From the NCBI GenBank assembly GCA_910578795.1, contig CAJTSD010000057.1, positions 1 through 19,638 on the forward strand: a stretch of DNA of 19,638 bases. The letters run 5' to 3'. Position numbers and translations under genes: made by a program. The stretch's first letter is position 1, and every line of letters begins with the position of its first letter. Below the pieces are notes generated by a model that saw only the letters and a program-made list of their open reading frames with translations, was not told the origin of the DNA and did not search any database. Shown one piece after another: positions 7,509 to 14,008 of the stretch. This DNA is from an uncultured Lachnospiraceae bacterium (lineage in GTDB: Bacteria; Bacillota; Clostridia; Lachnospirales; Lachnospiraceae).

Positions 7509-7657
7509 TCTTTCCTGTCCCCTTGTCCTGTTTCCTTATGTAAATTTTCTTCGTGCATGAAATTACCTTTATTGCCTGACAAAGCAATCGTATCCGTTTC
7601 CGTACCGTTGCTATGCACAATGGTTACGTCCGGCTTTGTGTTATTGTCGTAAAACAC
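7490..7657 (-). CDS. Unassigned open frame in the aroK upstream gap, in frame with the preceding gene's stop
   Basis: After the tandem stops TGA TAA of the unknown gene at 7685-8131 the same frame stays open for about 63 codons and closes inside the first codons of aroK. From the first GTG it would encode 55 residues, beginning VFYDNNTKPDVTIVHSNG. Residues before the GTG form a near-duplicate FYDKNSG/FYDNNTK pair. Codon choice looks normal and the peptide looks coding, but there is no ribosome site before the GTG or the preceding TTG. It may be a remnant, a read-through extension, or a leader frame coupled to aroK. I recognise no family. Confidence 0.3.
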   Translation of the reverse strand: MFYDNNTKPDVTIVHSNGTETDTIALSGNKGNFMHEENLHKETGQGDRKEWATLF

Positions 7658-7684
7658 CAAACCGGAATTTTTATCATAAAATTA

Positions 7685-8131
7685 TCAGTCCCACACAATG
7701 GCAAAACAATGAAAGCCATTAGGAACAGGCGGTCTGCAGGAAAATAAAGACTCCATTACGGATTCCTCCCATTCCTCTGCTCCTCCCGAACACAGCCACT
7801 CACATCGTGCAAGTGTTTCCAATTCCGGCGCTGAAAGAGAGGTGCACACTATGAGTGATTCTCCCGCAAGAACCAATACCTCTTTCCCCTCATACTCCGC
7901 AATTTCCGTGTCATTGTGCAATTCAATACGAATCCATGCGACATCCTGTCTTTTCTCAAGTCCCCGCATCAGTTCCCATATCTCGGCAATAGAAGGACGT
8001 CCAAAGTCACAGTCATTTGGCGCAATGGAATCCTCCGCCGTATTTCCCTCAAAAAACTCATCAAGTGTCAAAAGAGGCAGGCGGTCATCATTTTCCTCCA
8101 TTAGCCTTTTAAACACATTCAACTCTATCAT
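7685..8131 (-). CDS. Conserved-looking acidic hypothetical protein
   Basis: This 148-residue, strongly acidic, soluble protein starts MIELNVFKRLMEEND, chosen because GGAGG lies 7 bases before that ATG. A longer frame 19 codons upstream lacks such a site. Features are an N-terminal helix, a PLLTLDEFFEGNTAEDSIAPN block, a VAWIRIELHNDTEIAEYEGK strand region and a Trp-rich C-terminus (CEWLCSGG, IVWD). It resembles small stand-alone proteins I have seen in Lachnospiraceae, and its acidic composition is like that of toxin-immunity proteins, but no toxin lies beside it. It interrupts the shikimate genes aroE and aroK. Function unknown. Confidence 0.7.
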   Translation of the reverse strand: MIELNVFKRLMEENDDRLPLLTLDEFFEGNTAEDSIAPNDCDFGRPSIAEIWELMRGLEKRQDVAWIRIELHNDTEIAEYEGKEVLVLAGESLIVCTSLSAPELETLARCEWLCSGGAEEWEESVMESLFSCRPPVPNGFHCFAIVWD

Positions 8132-8255
8132 GGTTTTCCTCCTCAAATTACGAAATGTATATGTAATTATAAAATCTTTATCAGCCATTTACAATGGTTC
8201 TTTGTAAGTCATTTCCAAATAAGTACAAAATTTTGAAAAGGAAAATAAAAAAGCC

Positions 8256-9140
8256 TTATGCCTTTAAGCCCGGTGTTTCCCGCAGTTTTTGGTAAATCTG
8301 CCGCGCGTGCTCATTGGACACCTTACAGCCGTTCCACAGTTCAAACGCGTCTATCGCCTGATATAGGAGCATTTTCATCCCGTTAAACGCCAAACCGCCA
8401 TTATCCTCCACATACTCCATAAATTTCGTTTTCCATGGAGAATAAATCAAATCATAGCCGAATTTTACATAATGATAAAAGTCCCCGTCCGCAATCACTA
8501 CATCGTCCACGTTTGGGAAAAGCCCAACACTGGTACACTGCAGCACGACATATCTGTTTTCCGCGCCTCCTAAAAGTGTCTGATAATCGGCAAGCGCCAT
8601 TGCCTCCACACACTTTGTGCCAAGCGCCTGGTTGACCTCCGATGCCACATTTACGGCTTTTTCAACGCTGCGGTTAAGCAAATGTACCTTGTCCGCTCCG
8701 TTTGCGGCACACAAAAACGCAATCGCGCGCCCGACGCCGCCTGCGCCCAAAATAATGACCTCCTCGCCCGCAATGCCGACACCGTCACTCTTCATCGCGC
8801 GCAAAAGTCCCGTCATATCCGTATTATAACCCTTATAGCCGCCTTCTACCCTTACTAGCGTGTTCACTGCCCCGATTTTTTCGGCAAGCGCATCAATCTC
8901 GGCAAGCTGCGCAATGACATCACTTTTATATGGAACGGTCACATTCATACCAAGAATATTCAGCCCGTACGCACCCTTTATCGCCGCCGCAAGCTGACCG
9001 TCTTTTACATGAAAGGGGACATACGCCATGTTAATCCCCATAAGCTGCGCCAGCATATTATGCACCGTCGGCGACATGGTGTGCTCTACAGGGTTTCCGA
9101 TTAAACCACAGGTGCGTGTTTTTCCGTTAATTTCAATCAT
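8256..9140 (-). CDS. aroE: Shikimate dehydrogenase
   Basis: The 294-residue NADPH-dependent enzyme reduces 3-dehydroshikimate to shikimate (step 4). The N-terminal substrate domain has the IGNPVEHTMSPTVHN motif (14-28), NVTVPYK with catalytic Lys72, and NTD with Asp108. The Rossmann part has GAGGVGRA at 132-139. The C-terminal region keeps FNGMKMLLYQAI-type residues that close the active site. The start ATG is separated from the stop of yqeG by one base (TAGTATG), so it is translationally coupled, and GGAG lies 8-9 bases upstream. All key residues are present. Confidence 0.96.
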   Translation of the reverse strand: MIEINGKTRTCGLIGNPVEHTMSPTVHNMLAQLMGINMAYVPFHVKDGQLAAAIKGAYGLNILGMNVTVPYKSDVIAQLAEIDALAEKIGAVNTLVRVEGGYKGYNTDMTGLLRAMKSDGVGIAGEEVIILGAGGVGRAIAFLCAANGADKVHLLNRSVEKAVNVASEVNQALGTKCVEAMALADYQTLLGGAENRYVVLQCTSVGLFPNVDDVVIADGDFYHYVKFGYDLIYSPWKTKFMEYVEDNGGLAFNGMKMLLYQAIDAFELWNGCKVSNEHARQIYQKLRETPGLKA

Positions 9141-9141
9141 A

Positions 9142-9657
9142 CTATTTCTCCATTTTCCTTTGCTTTTGTGCTCTTTGATAAAAAAATAACACAATCTTCT
9201 CCAAATACCGTTTCAATACAATTTGAATTTCTTCCTTCGGGTGGATTGGTTTTACGAGGACGGAATAGAGCCCCGCCTTGTTTGCCCCCCACACGTCCGT
9301 GAAAATCTGGTCACCGACAAACAGTGTGTCAGTTTCGTCCGTTCCCATTTGTGCGCAGGCTTTTTTATAATTTTTCGGATTGGGCTTTCCCGCCTTAAAA
9401 ATATAGGGCGCGTCCACCGCGTCGCAAAACATCTTGACACGCGGCTCCTTGTTGTTGGAAATCATGATAACCTGATAACCGATTTGTCTAAGCCGCCCAA
9501 ACAGGGCAACCGCACGCTCATCGGCAGGCATTCCGTGCGGCACAAGCGTATTGTCAATATCAAAAATAATTCCGCGGTAGCCTTTCCGATAAAAAGCTTC
9601 AAAGTCGATTTCATATGTGGAATGAATCAGTTCGTTCGGATAAAATCCCTTCAGCAT
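9142..9657 (-). CDS. yqeG: YqeG-type HAD phosphatase
   Basis: The 171-residue HAD-superfamily IIIA protein has the nucleophile motif FDIDNTLV at 32-39, motif II ISNN at 66-69, the Lys of GKPNPK near 91, and motif III GDQIFTD at 115-121. It belongs to the YqeG family (phosphatidylglycerophosphate phosphatase-like; its role in Bacillus is not firmly settled). The ATG with AGGAG 5 bases before it was chosen over one 10 codons upstream. It is the first gene of a yqeG-aroE unit with its own promoter; in Bacillus the two also lie in one cluster (yqeG-yqeH-aroE). Confidence 0.9.
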   Translation of the reverse strand: MLKGFYPNELIHSTYEIDFEAFYRKGYRGIIFDIDNTLVPHGMPADERAVALFGRLRQIGYQVIMISNNKEPRVKMFCDAVDAPYIFKAGKPNPKNYKKACAQMGTDETDTLFVGDQIFTDVWGANKAGLYSVLVKPIHPKEEIQIVLKRYLEKIVLFFYQRAQKQRKMEK

Positions 9658-9699
9658 GAATACTCCTGCCCCTTTCCTGTTTTGCAAAGCACAGTTTCT

Positions 9700-9752
9700 A
9701 TTCTATCTCATACTTCCCGATATTTCAACTGTTAATGCGTGAAACGGTTTCA
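9700..9752 (-). promoter_or_regulatory. yqeG-aroE promoter and upstream palindrome
   Basis: On the minus strand -35 TTGAAA (9723-9728) and -10 TAGAAT (9700-9705) are 17 bases apart. Twelve bases upstream of the -35 box is the 13-bp palindrome TGAAACGGTTTCA (9740-9752, arms of 6). It shares 10 of 13 positions with the inner 13 bases of the palindrome at the efp start. Confidence 0.65.
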
Positions 9753-9770
9753 GAACATGTGCTTCTGTTT

Positions 9771-10205
9771 TCATTTATCACAATCAGGAATGTCAAAATC
9801 CTCCGAATGAAAATTACTGTAATATCGCCCCTTGACTGCGGTAAATTTAAGGACACAATAATCAGGGTCGGTTACGCCGCCTTTGTAATACAGGGTGTCC
9901 CCTTTTTCCCATATCCGCTCTTTGGCTTCCTTTGTTTCTAAAATTTCCACACTCCCAATCAGACTGACTCCCCGAAAGAAACGCTTATCGACGAAATAAA
10001 TACTCGCTTTCGGATTTTCCCGCAAAAATTTCACCTTGTTTGACGAGGTATTGGTGCTAAACCAAAATGTGCGGATTCCTTGCCGCTCTCTTTGTCTGAG
10101 CATTGCTTTTGTAACGGGAAACCCTTCCCCGTCAATATAACTAAGGAATACGGTACTGGATTTGTCCGCCATTTTGCCGATTGTCTGCTCCGGATTTTTC
10201 ATCAT
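9771..10205 (-). CDS. Pyridoxamine 5'-phosphate oxidase-like flavin protein
   Basis: The 144-residue split-barrel protein has the pattern of the PNPOx-like (general stress protein 26-type) family. Supporting stretches are a TFWFSTNTSSNKVKFLRENP segment at about 46-65, a FVDKRFFRGVSLIGSVEIL strand pair, and an FTAVKGRYYSNF C-terminal strand. Such proteins bind FMN, F420 or haem as dimers; the true substrate is usually unknown. GGGAGG lies 8 bases before the first of two adjacent ATGs. It is divergent from the GNAT gene, with a 17-bp palindrome between. Confidence 0.82.
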   Translation of the reverse strand: MMKNPEQTIGKMADKSSTVFLSYIDGEGFPVTKAMLRQRERQGIRTFWFSTNTSSNKVKFLRENPKASIYFVDKRFFRGVSLIGSVEILETKEAKERIWEKGDTLYYKGGVTDPDYCVLKFTAVKGRYYSNFHSEDFDIPDCDK

Positions 10206-10256
10206 AACAGGAACCTCCCTGATTTTTCCTTTTGTTCATGTATAAATATTTTATCA

Positions 10257-10273
10257 TAATTGCTGCGCAATTA
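10257..10273. promoter_or_regulatory. 17-bp palindrome in the PNPOx/GNAT divergent gap
   Basis: TAATTGC-TGC-GCAATTA is a perfect 7-3-7 inverted repeat lying about 50 bases upstream of the PNPOx-like gene. The minus-strand TAAAAT at about 10248-10253 could be its -10 box, which would place the palindrome over the -35/spacer region. It is a reasonable operator candidate. No local regulator gene is adjacent. Confidence 0.45.
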
Positions 10274-10322
10274 CAGCTTTTGAATTACGTTTTTTAACCT
10301 TGATAAAAAAGAATCGGAATTT

Positions 10323-10356
10323 TGTTATTTCTATATTAATATTTCTATATTATAAT
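10323..10356 (+). promoter_or_regulatory. GNAT gene promoter with a 12-base direct repeat
   Basis: -35 TTGTTA (10323-10328) and -10 TATATT (10346-10351) are 17 bases apart, and TATAAT (10351-10356) overlaps as a second -10. The spacer contains ATTTCTATATTA twice (10327-10338 and 10341-10352), which might be a repeated protein-binding site or simply AT-rich promoter sequence. Confidence 0.55.
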
Positions 10357-10391
10357 AAAACGAAAGAACCATTACTAAGGAGGAACCTTTT

Positions 10392-10934
10392 ATGGATACT
10401 GTTACTGTCAGGGACGCCGTGCCTGCGGACGCGGCGCGGATTTTGGAAATATATGCGTACTATGTGGAGCATACGGCGATTTCGTTTGAATATGAAACCC
10501 CCACGCTGCAGGAGTTTGAAAACCGTATGAAGCAGATCATGAAAAAATACCCGTATCTTGTGATTGAACAGGACGGCGTTATTCAAGGGTACGCTTATGC
10601 GGGCGCTTTTGTGGGACGCGCCGCTTATGATTACTCATGTGAGTTGACGATTTATCTTGACCATGCCGCCAAAAAGCGCGGATTTGGGCGGAAACTGTAT
10701 GAGGCACTGGAAGAACGGCTGCGCCAGCTTGGTTTTTTGAATTTATATGCCTGTATCGGTTATCCCGATGTGGAAGATGAATATTTGGATAAAAACAGCG
10801 CACAGTTTCATACGCATTTGGGATTTGAAACGGTTGGCACGTTTCACAATTGTGGATACAAATTCGGACGCTGGTATCATATGATTTGGGCGGAAAAAAT
10901 CATCGGGGAACACAAAACGCAGCAGCCATTGTAA
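10392..10934 (+). CDS. GNAT N-acetyltransferase, phosphinothricin/methionine-sulfone acetyltransferase type
   Basis: The 180-residue protein follows the Pat/Bar/MddA pattern: VRDAVPADAARILEIYAYYV at 6-25, the TAISFEYETPTLQEF block, the acetyl-CoA loop KKRGFGRKLYEAL near 93-105, the NSAQFHTHLGF motif near 134-144 and GRWYHMIWAEK near the end. The family acetylates the amino group of phosphinothricin, methionine sulfone or sulfoximine, and related amino acids. AAGGAGGA precedes the ATG. It is an isolated plus-strand gene, convergent with the esterase. Confidence 0.88.
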   Translation: MDTVTVRDAVPADAARILEIYAYYVEHTAISFEYETPTLQEFENRMKQIMKKYPYLVIEQDGVIQGYAYAGAFVGRAAYDYSCELTIYLDHAAKKRGFGRKLYEALEERLRQLGFLNLYACIGYPDVEDEYLDKNSAQFHTHLGFETVGTFHNCGYKFGRWYHMIWAEKIIGEHKTQQPL

Positions 10935-10956
10935 CTGCGGCTGCCGCATGGTTTTT
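10919..10956. terminator. Probable shared terminator between the GNAT and esterase genes
   Basis: An 8-bp stem with one mismatch (GCAGCAGC 10919-10926 with GCGGCTGC 10937-10944) lies at the end of the GNAT gene and covers its stop codon. A T-run follows on plus at 10952-10956. On minus the same stem is followed by GTTTT, so it may serve both convergent genes. Confidence 0.5.
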
Positions 10957-10977
10957 GATTCCAATATCCATCAAGCC

Positions 10978-12537
10978 TTAATGCTGAATATCCTGCTCCT
11001 GTGTCAGCTGCGCCATGTCAAACGGAGGAAGAATGCTGTCTATTTTTTCATAGAGCTTGTCGTCAAACTGACAGCGCAACTCACACGTCCTGTCAAAAAT
11101 CATGGTCGGCTCCTCGTCGGGCGTTACCGGTTTCCAATCAGGAAGCTCACCACTTTGCGGTTTACCGGTTTTGGCAAACGATAAAAATGCCTCCGAAATC
11201 TGCCTGTCCAGCTTTTCGCTCACATTTGGAATCTGGCATACTTCTACCAAATGCGTATTGTGGAATAAAAAGGGAATATCCGAACAGTGCCATGCTATTT
11301 TTTCATGGTATATCGGAAATTCCAGCGTGAACTCATACAAATAGGTGCCGCTGTTTCCTCCTTGCGCATGTAATTTTGCAAGCCGTTTTGTGGGCTGGCG
11401 CAATGCGCGGTCAAGCAGCAGCAAATCCGTCGCCTTTTTATCAGGAAAAGCTTCCTGAAACAGCGCTATCATTTCATCGGTATGTTCTTGATATACAACG
11501 CTGATATATTCCTTCATCTGCTCCCGTGTCAGCTCATTTTTGTCGTATGCCGTGTGACCAAACGCAAACTCGCTGAACACGCTTCCCATCATAAGCGGAA
11601 CCTGAAACGCACGCTTGCGAAATCCGTATTTCAACGGATTCCCCCTGTAGTAATCATTCACAAGCGGGGCGCCTCCGATATACCCGCCCTGCGCCTCGAT
11701 TGCAGGGCTTACCTTTGTATATGCCTTTACAAGCTCGTAATACGGAACATGCTCCAGCTTCTCCACTTCCTTTTGGGCAATCCCCAGTTCCTCCAAAATC
11801 CCTGTGACAATCCGGCGTCCGTCTCCCGTGCATGGCGGCAGAAGCGACGCGTCGGCAACACCGCTCATAATCAGCCCTTTATGGAACAGTCCGTCCGCGT
11901 CCGCAATCTGCAGCAAATCGGCGACCTTCGCCCCGCCGCCCGACTGCCCGAAAATCGTTACATTCTCCGCGTCGCCGCCAAACAGTGCAATATTCTCATG
12001 AATCCATTGCAGCGCCGCAACCATATCCGCATGCCCTGCGTTGCCGGAATTTTGATATTTCTCCCCAAACGGAGAAAGGTCCAAATATCCTAAAATATTG
12101 AGTCTGTGATTGAGGGACACGACCACAACGTCCCCGTCCATACACAAATGAAATCCGTCATAAGCAGCCTGTTCAATCGAAGAACCGGCAAAATATCCGC
12201 CCCCATGCAGCCATACGACAACCGGCATTTTTTGTCCGCTGTCCAAGCTTTTTGTCCAAATATTCAGGTTTTGGCAGTGTTCGTCCTGCGGCCAGTACCG
12301 GTGGGGCACCAACAGCTCCGCATTCGGGGTGTCCTGCGTCATAAGGGGGCATACAAACCCATAGGAAAATGCCTCCTTTATTCCGTCCCAGTGTACCTTT
12401 TGGGGCATTTGAAACCGGTTAGCATACGCATAGGGAATTCCCTTGAAAATGTATGTCCCGTTGTAAAAATATCCTTTCAGTTTTCCGCCGGTTGTTTCTA
12501 AGACCGGCACGTCGTCTGCGCAAAATGATTTTGTCAT
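10978..12537 (-). CDS. Type-B carboxylesterase
   Basis: The 519-residue alpha/beta-hydrolase of the carboxylesterase/cholinesterase family has the oxyanion-hole HGGGYFAG at 111-118 and the nucleophile elbow FGQSGGGAK with Ser199. The acid is probably Glu323 in GSVFSEF. The catalytic His is probably His417 in WHCSDIPFLF, the equivalent of the FHGxELPFVF motif. There is no signal peptide, so it is probably cytosolic. AGGAGG lies 8 bases before the chosen ATG; a start 13 codons upstream is less well supported. The substrate is unknown: xenobiotic or dietary esters are typical. It has its own promoter with a palindrome between the -35 and -10 boxes. Confidence 0.93.
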   Translation of the reverse strand: MTKSFCADDVPVLETTGGKLKGYFYNGTYIFKGIPYAYANRFQMPQKVHWDGIKEAFSYGFVCPLMTQDTPNAELLVPHRYWPQDEHCQNLNIWTKSLDSGQKMPVVVWLHGGGYFAGSSIEQAAYDGFHLCMDGDVVVVSLNHRLNILGYLDLSPFGEKYQNSGNAGHADMVAALQWIHENIALFGGDAENVTIFGQSGGGAKVADLLQIADADGLFHKGLIMSGVADASLLPPCTGDGRRIVTGILEELGIAQKEVEKLEHVPYYELVKAYTKVSPAIEAQGGYIGGAPLVNDYYRGNPLKYGFRKRAFQVPLMMGSVFSEFAFGHTAYDKNELTREQMKEYISVVYQEHTDEMIALFQEAFPDKKATDLLLLDRALRQPTKRLAKLHAQGGNSGTYLYEFTLEFPIYHEKIAWHCSDIPFLFHNTHLVEVCQIPNVSEKLDRQISEAFLSFAKTGKPQSGELPDWKPVTPDEEPTMIFDRTCELRCQFDDKLYEKIDSILPPFDMAQLTQEQDIQH

Positions 12538-12608
12538 GCTTATCGCCTCCTGTTTGTTTGGAATGGTTATAGTCAAAACGGTCTGTCTATCTGCTTCGGT
12601 TTAATTGT

Positions 12609-12637
12609 ATTATACGAAACGGCTTTCGAAAACACAA
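12609..12637 (-). promoter_or_regulatory. Esterase promoter with a spacer palindrome
   Basis: On the minus strand -35 TTGTGT (12632-12637) and -10 TATAAT (12609-12614) are 17 bases apart. The spacer contains CGAAA-CGGC-TTTCG (12615-12628), a 5-4-5 inverted repeat adjoining the -10. A regulator bound there would block polymerase directly. The form (AAACG core, CTTTCG end) recalls LacI-family operators. Confidence 0.6.
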
Positions 12638-12652
12638 GATATTCGTACACTT

Positions 12653-12682
12653 CCTAACCATAAAAGGGTATTGGCGGTTAGG
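12653..12682. repeat. Inverted repeat in the esterase/DUF523 intergenic region
   Basis: CCTAACC (12653-12659) and GGTTAGG (12676-12682) form a perfect 7-bp inverted repeat around a 16-base loop. It lies between the two divergent promoters, just upstream of the esterase -35. The rest of the 12538-12904 gap holds those promoters and an orphan ribosome-site-like sequence at 12791-12799. I see no gene in it beyond a 13-codon frame at 12818-12859. Confidence 0.45.
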
Positions 12683-12753
12683 GCAGTATTTTTGAAACAT
12701 CTGCGGCAAAAGGTACGCTAAAACTTACACTCACCTCCCGCCTCATGTTTTTA

Positions 12754-12799
12754 TTGCCGAATGCCAAAATATTGCGTATAATATCAAAGCAAGGAGAGG
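12754..12799 (+). promoter_or_regulatory. Promoter of the DUF523 gene with an orphan Shine-Dalgarno at the mRNA 5' end
   Basis: -35 TTGCCG (12754-12759) and -10 TATAAT (12777-12782) are 17 bases apart. The predicted start, near 12789, runs straight into AAGGAGAGG (12791-12799), a strong ribosome-binding sequence with no start codon at the usual distance. The nearest ATG (12818) opens a 13-codon frame. The DUF523 start codon is about 105 bases further on, so the mRNA has a long leader. Confidence 0.6.
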
Positions 12800-12904
12800 T
12801 ATATTTTAGCAATTTGTATGCCCAAACAGATTTATGAAAATGAACCCGCAAAGCATTGACGCAGCACGTTTATACCTTGGACAAAACGAAAGGAATGATA
12901 ACGA

Positions 12905-13327
12905 ATGAAAATATTGGTAAGCGCCTGTCTTTTAGGGGAAAACTGCAAATACAACGGCGACAATAATTACAGCAAAGCCGTCGCCGGTTTTATCGAAGGA
13001 CACGAGGTCACCGCAGTCTGTCCTGAAGTTTTAGGCGGGCTGAGCGTACCGAGAAAATCGGCGGAGCTTGTAGACGGGACGGTTATGACGGCAGAGCACA
13101 TAAGCGTTGACGCAGAATTTCGAAAAGGAGCCGCCCTTGCGCTAAAGCAGGCGTTGGACGCGCAGGTTGATTTGGCAATATTACAGTCAAGAAGTCCAAG
13201 CTGCGGCGTCAATCAAATATACGACGGAAGCTTCACCAAAACGCTGATTTCGGGACAGGGCGTTTTTGCTAAACTGCTCAAAGATGCCGGTATCAGGGTG
13301 ATTGACGCAGAAGAGCTTATCTGTTAA
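12905..13327 (+). CDS. DUF523 protein, TudS-like iron-sulfur protein
   Basis: The 140-residue DUF523 (YbbK-type) protein begins MKILVSACLLGENCKYNG. Its cysteines lie at 8, 14, 39 (VCPE) and 100 (SRSPSCG). In the family member TudS, a thiouracil desulfidase, three conserved cysteines hold a [4Fe-4S] cluster. Cys8, Cys39 and Cys100 lie at the matching places, so a cluster-dependent sulfur-handling activity is likely, though the substrate is not shown. AAAGGAA lies 9 bases before the ATG. The gene ends exactly where the broken MATE remnant of the other strand ends. It appears intact. Confidence 0.9.
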   Translation: MKILVSACLLGENCKYNGDNNYSKAVAGFIEGHEVTAVCPEVLGGLSVPRKSAELVDGTVMTAEHISVDAEFRKGAALALKQALDAQVDLAILQSRSPSCGVNQIYDGSFTKTLISGQGVFAKLLKDAGIRVIDAEELIC

Positions 13328-13660
13328 TTTCTTTCGGATTTTATAAGCGCGCCCGAAACGCCGATACTGACAATCTTCCCAATTGTCGCCGCACTGAACG
13401 AAAACCGGTTCGGCATCAATGACACCAACTGGTTTCCTTTGCGCTCTTCCCGAATCATGCAGGCAATATAATAAACCTCCGCACATGCAAAGCCCAAAGA
13501 TGTCGCAAGCACACCTGCAAAAACGCCAGTTCCAAAGCAAGCGTTACAACACCCGAAGCTGCCATTGCGTATACGCAAAAATTCATTGCCGTGCCTGCCT
13601 CTTTGTTCTTTCCCTCTCCCAATAACCTGGCAATTACACTGCTGCCGCCCATTTGCCCAA
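13324..13660 (-). pseudogene. MATE-family efflux pump remnant, truncated and frame-disrupted
   Basis: Two minus-strand frames carry MATE-like sequence. The first (about 13658-13560) reads GGSSVIARLLGEGKNKEAG, the motif after the first MATE helices, followed by a hydrophobic helix. The second (about 13545-13324) reads GVFAGVLATSLGFACAEVYY, then NRFSFSAATIGKIVSIGVSG, matching the region around helices 5-7. The segment between (about 70 residues in normal MATE proteins) is missing and the frame changes near 13525-13560. The N-terminus and the whole second half are also gone. MATE transporters are about 450 residues; barely a quarter is left. The 5' edge abuts a Crp/Fnr remnant on the other strand. 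Confidence 0.75.
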
Positions 13661-13666
13661 GCCGCC

Positions 13667-14008
13667 GAAAACGTAACCTGTATTTCCTTTTCGATTGAAG
13701 CATACCGGGAACAACTGCTCTCCAACTGCAAATTTTTGGAGCTTATCTGCAGCAGTCTGTCATCAAAAATTGCAGCGATGACCACCATTGACACCGCCCC
13801 TTCCTCCCTTACGGAACGGGTAATATCCTATATGCAGTATAAATGCGCTGACAACACCTTAAAAGGAATCGAGCAGGCTGCTTTTCACCTGCATTGCAGC
13901 GCAAGGCAGCTACAAAGGATTTTAAACCAATGCGAAGCCACCGGACTTGTTCAAAAACTGGGAAAGGGGACATACAGGCTCACCCCTCACCGACGCATCA
14001 ATCCATGA
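13667..14008 (+). pseudogene. Crp/Fnr-family regulator, C-terminal remnant
   Basis: From 13667 the plus strand reads NVTCISFSIEAYREQLLSNC, the end of a cyclic-nucleotide-type sensor barrel and the start of the dimer helix. It continues through a winged-helix domain (LTERVISYMQYKC, CSARQLQRILNQCEATGL, GKGTYRLTP). This fits the YeiL-type branch of Crp/Fnr. About the first half of the protein, including its start and most of the sensor domain, is absent; codons upstream of 13667 belong to the antisense of the MATE remnant. The stop overlaps the ilvB stop region by 11 bases. It probably once regulated the neighbouring MATE gene. Confidence 0.75.

Noticed and set aside
12818..12859. 13-codon frame before the DUF523 gene as a real gene
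   Set aside because: It is very short and its ATG is about 18 bases from the purine-rich site, too far for normal initiation.
13565..13666. Start of the plus-strand frame that later becomes Crp/Fnr-like
   Set aside because: The first 34 codons are antisense to the MATE remnant and show no Crp/Fnr character; the long frame is accidental fusion across the deletion scar.
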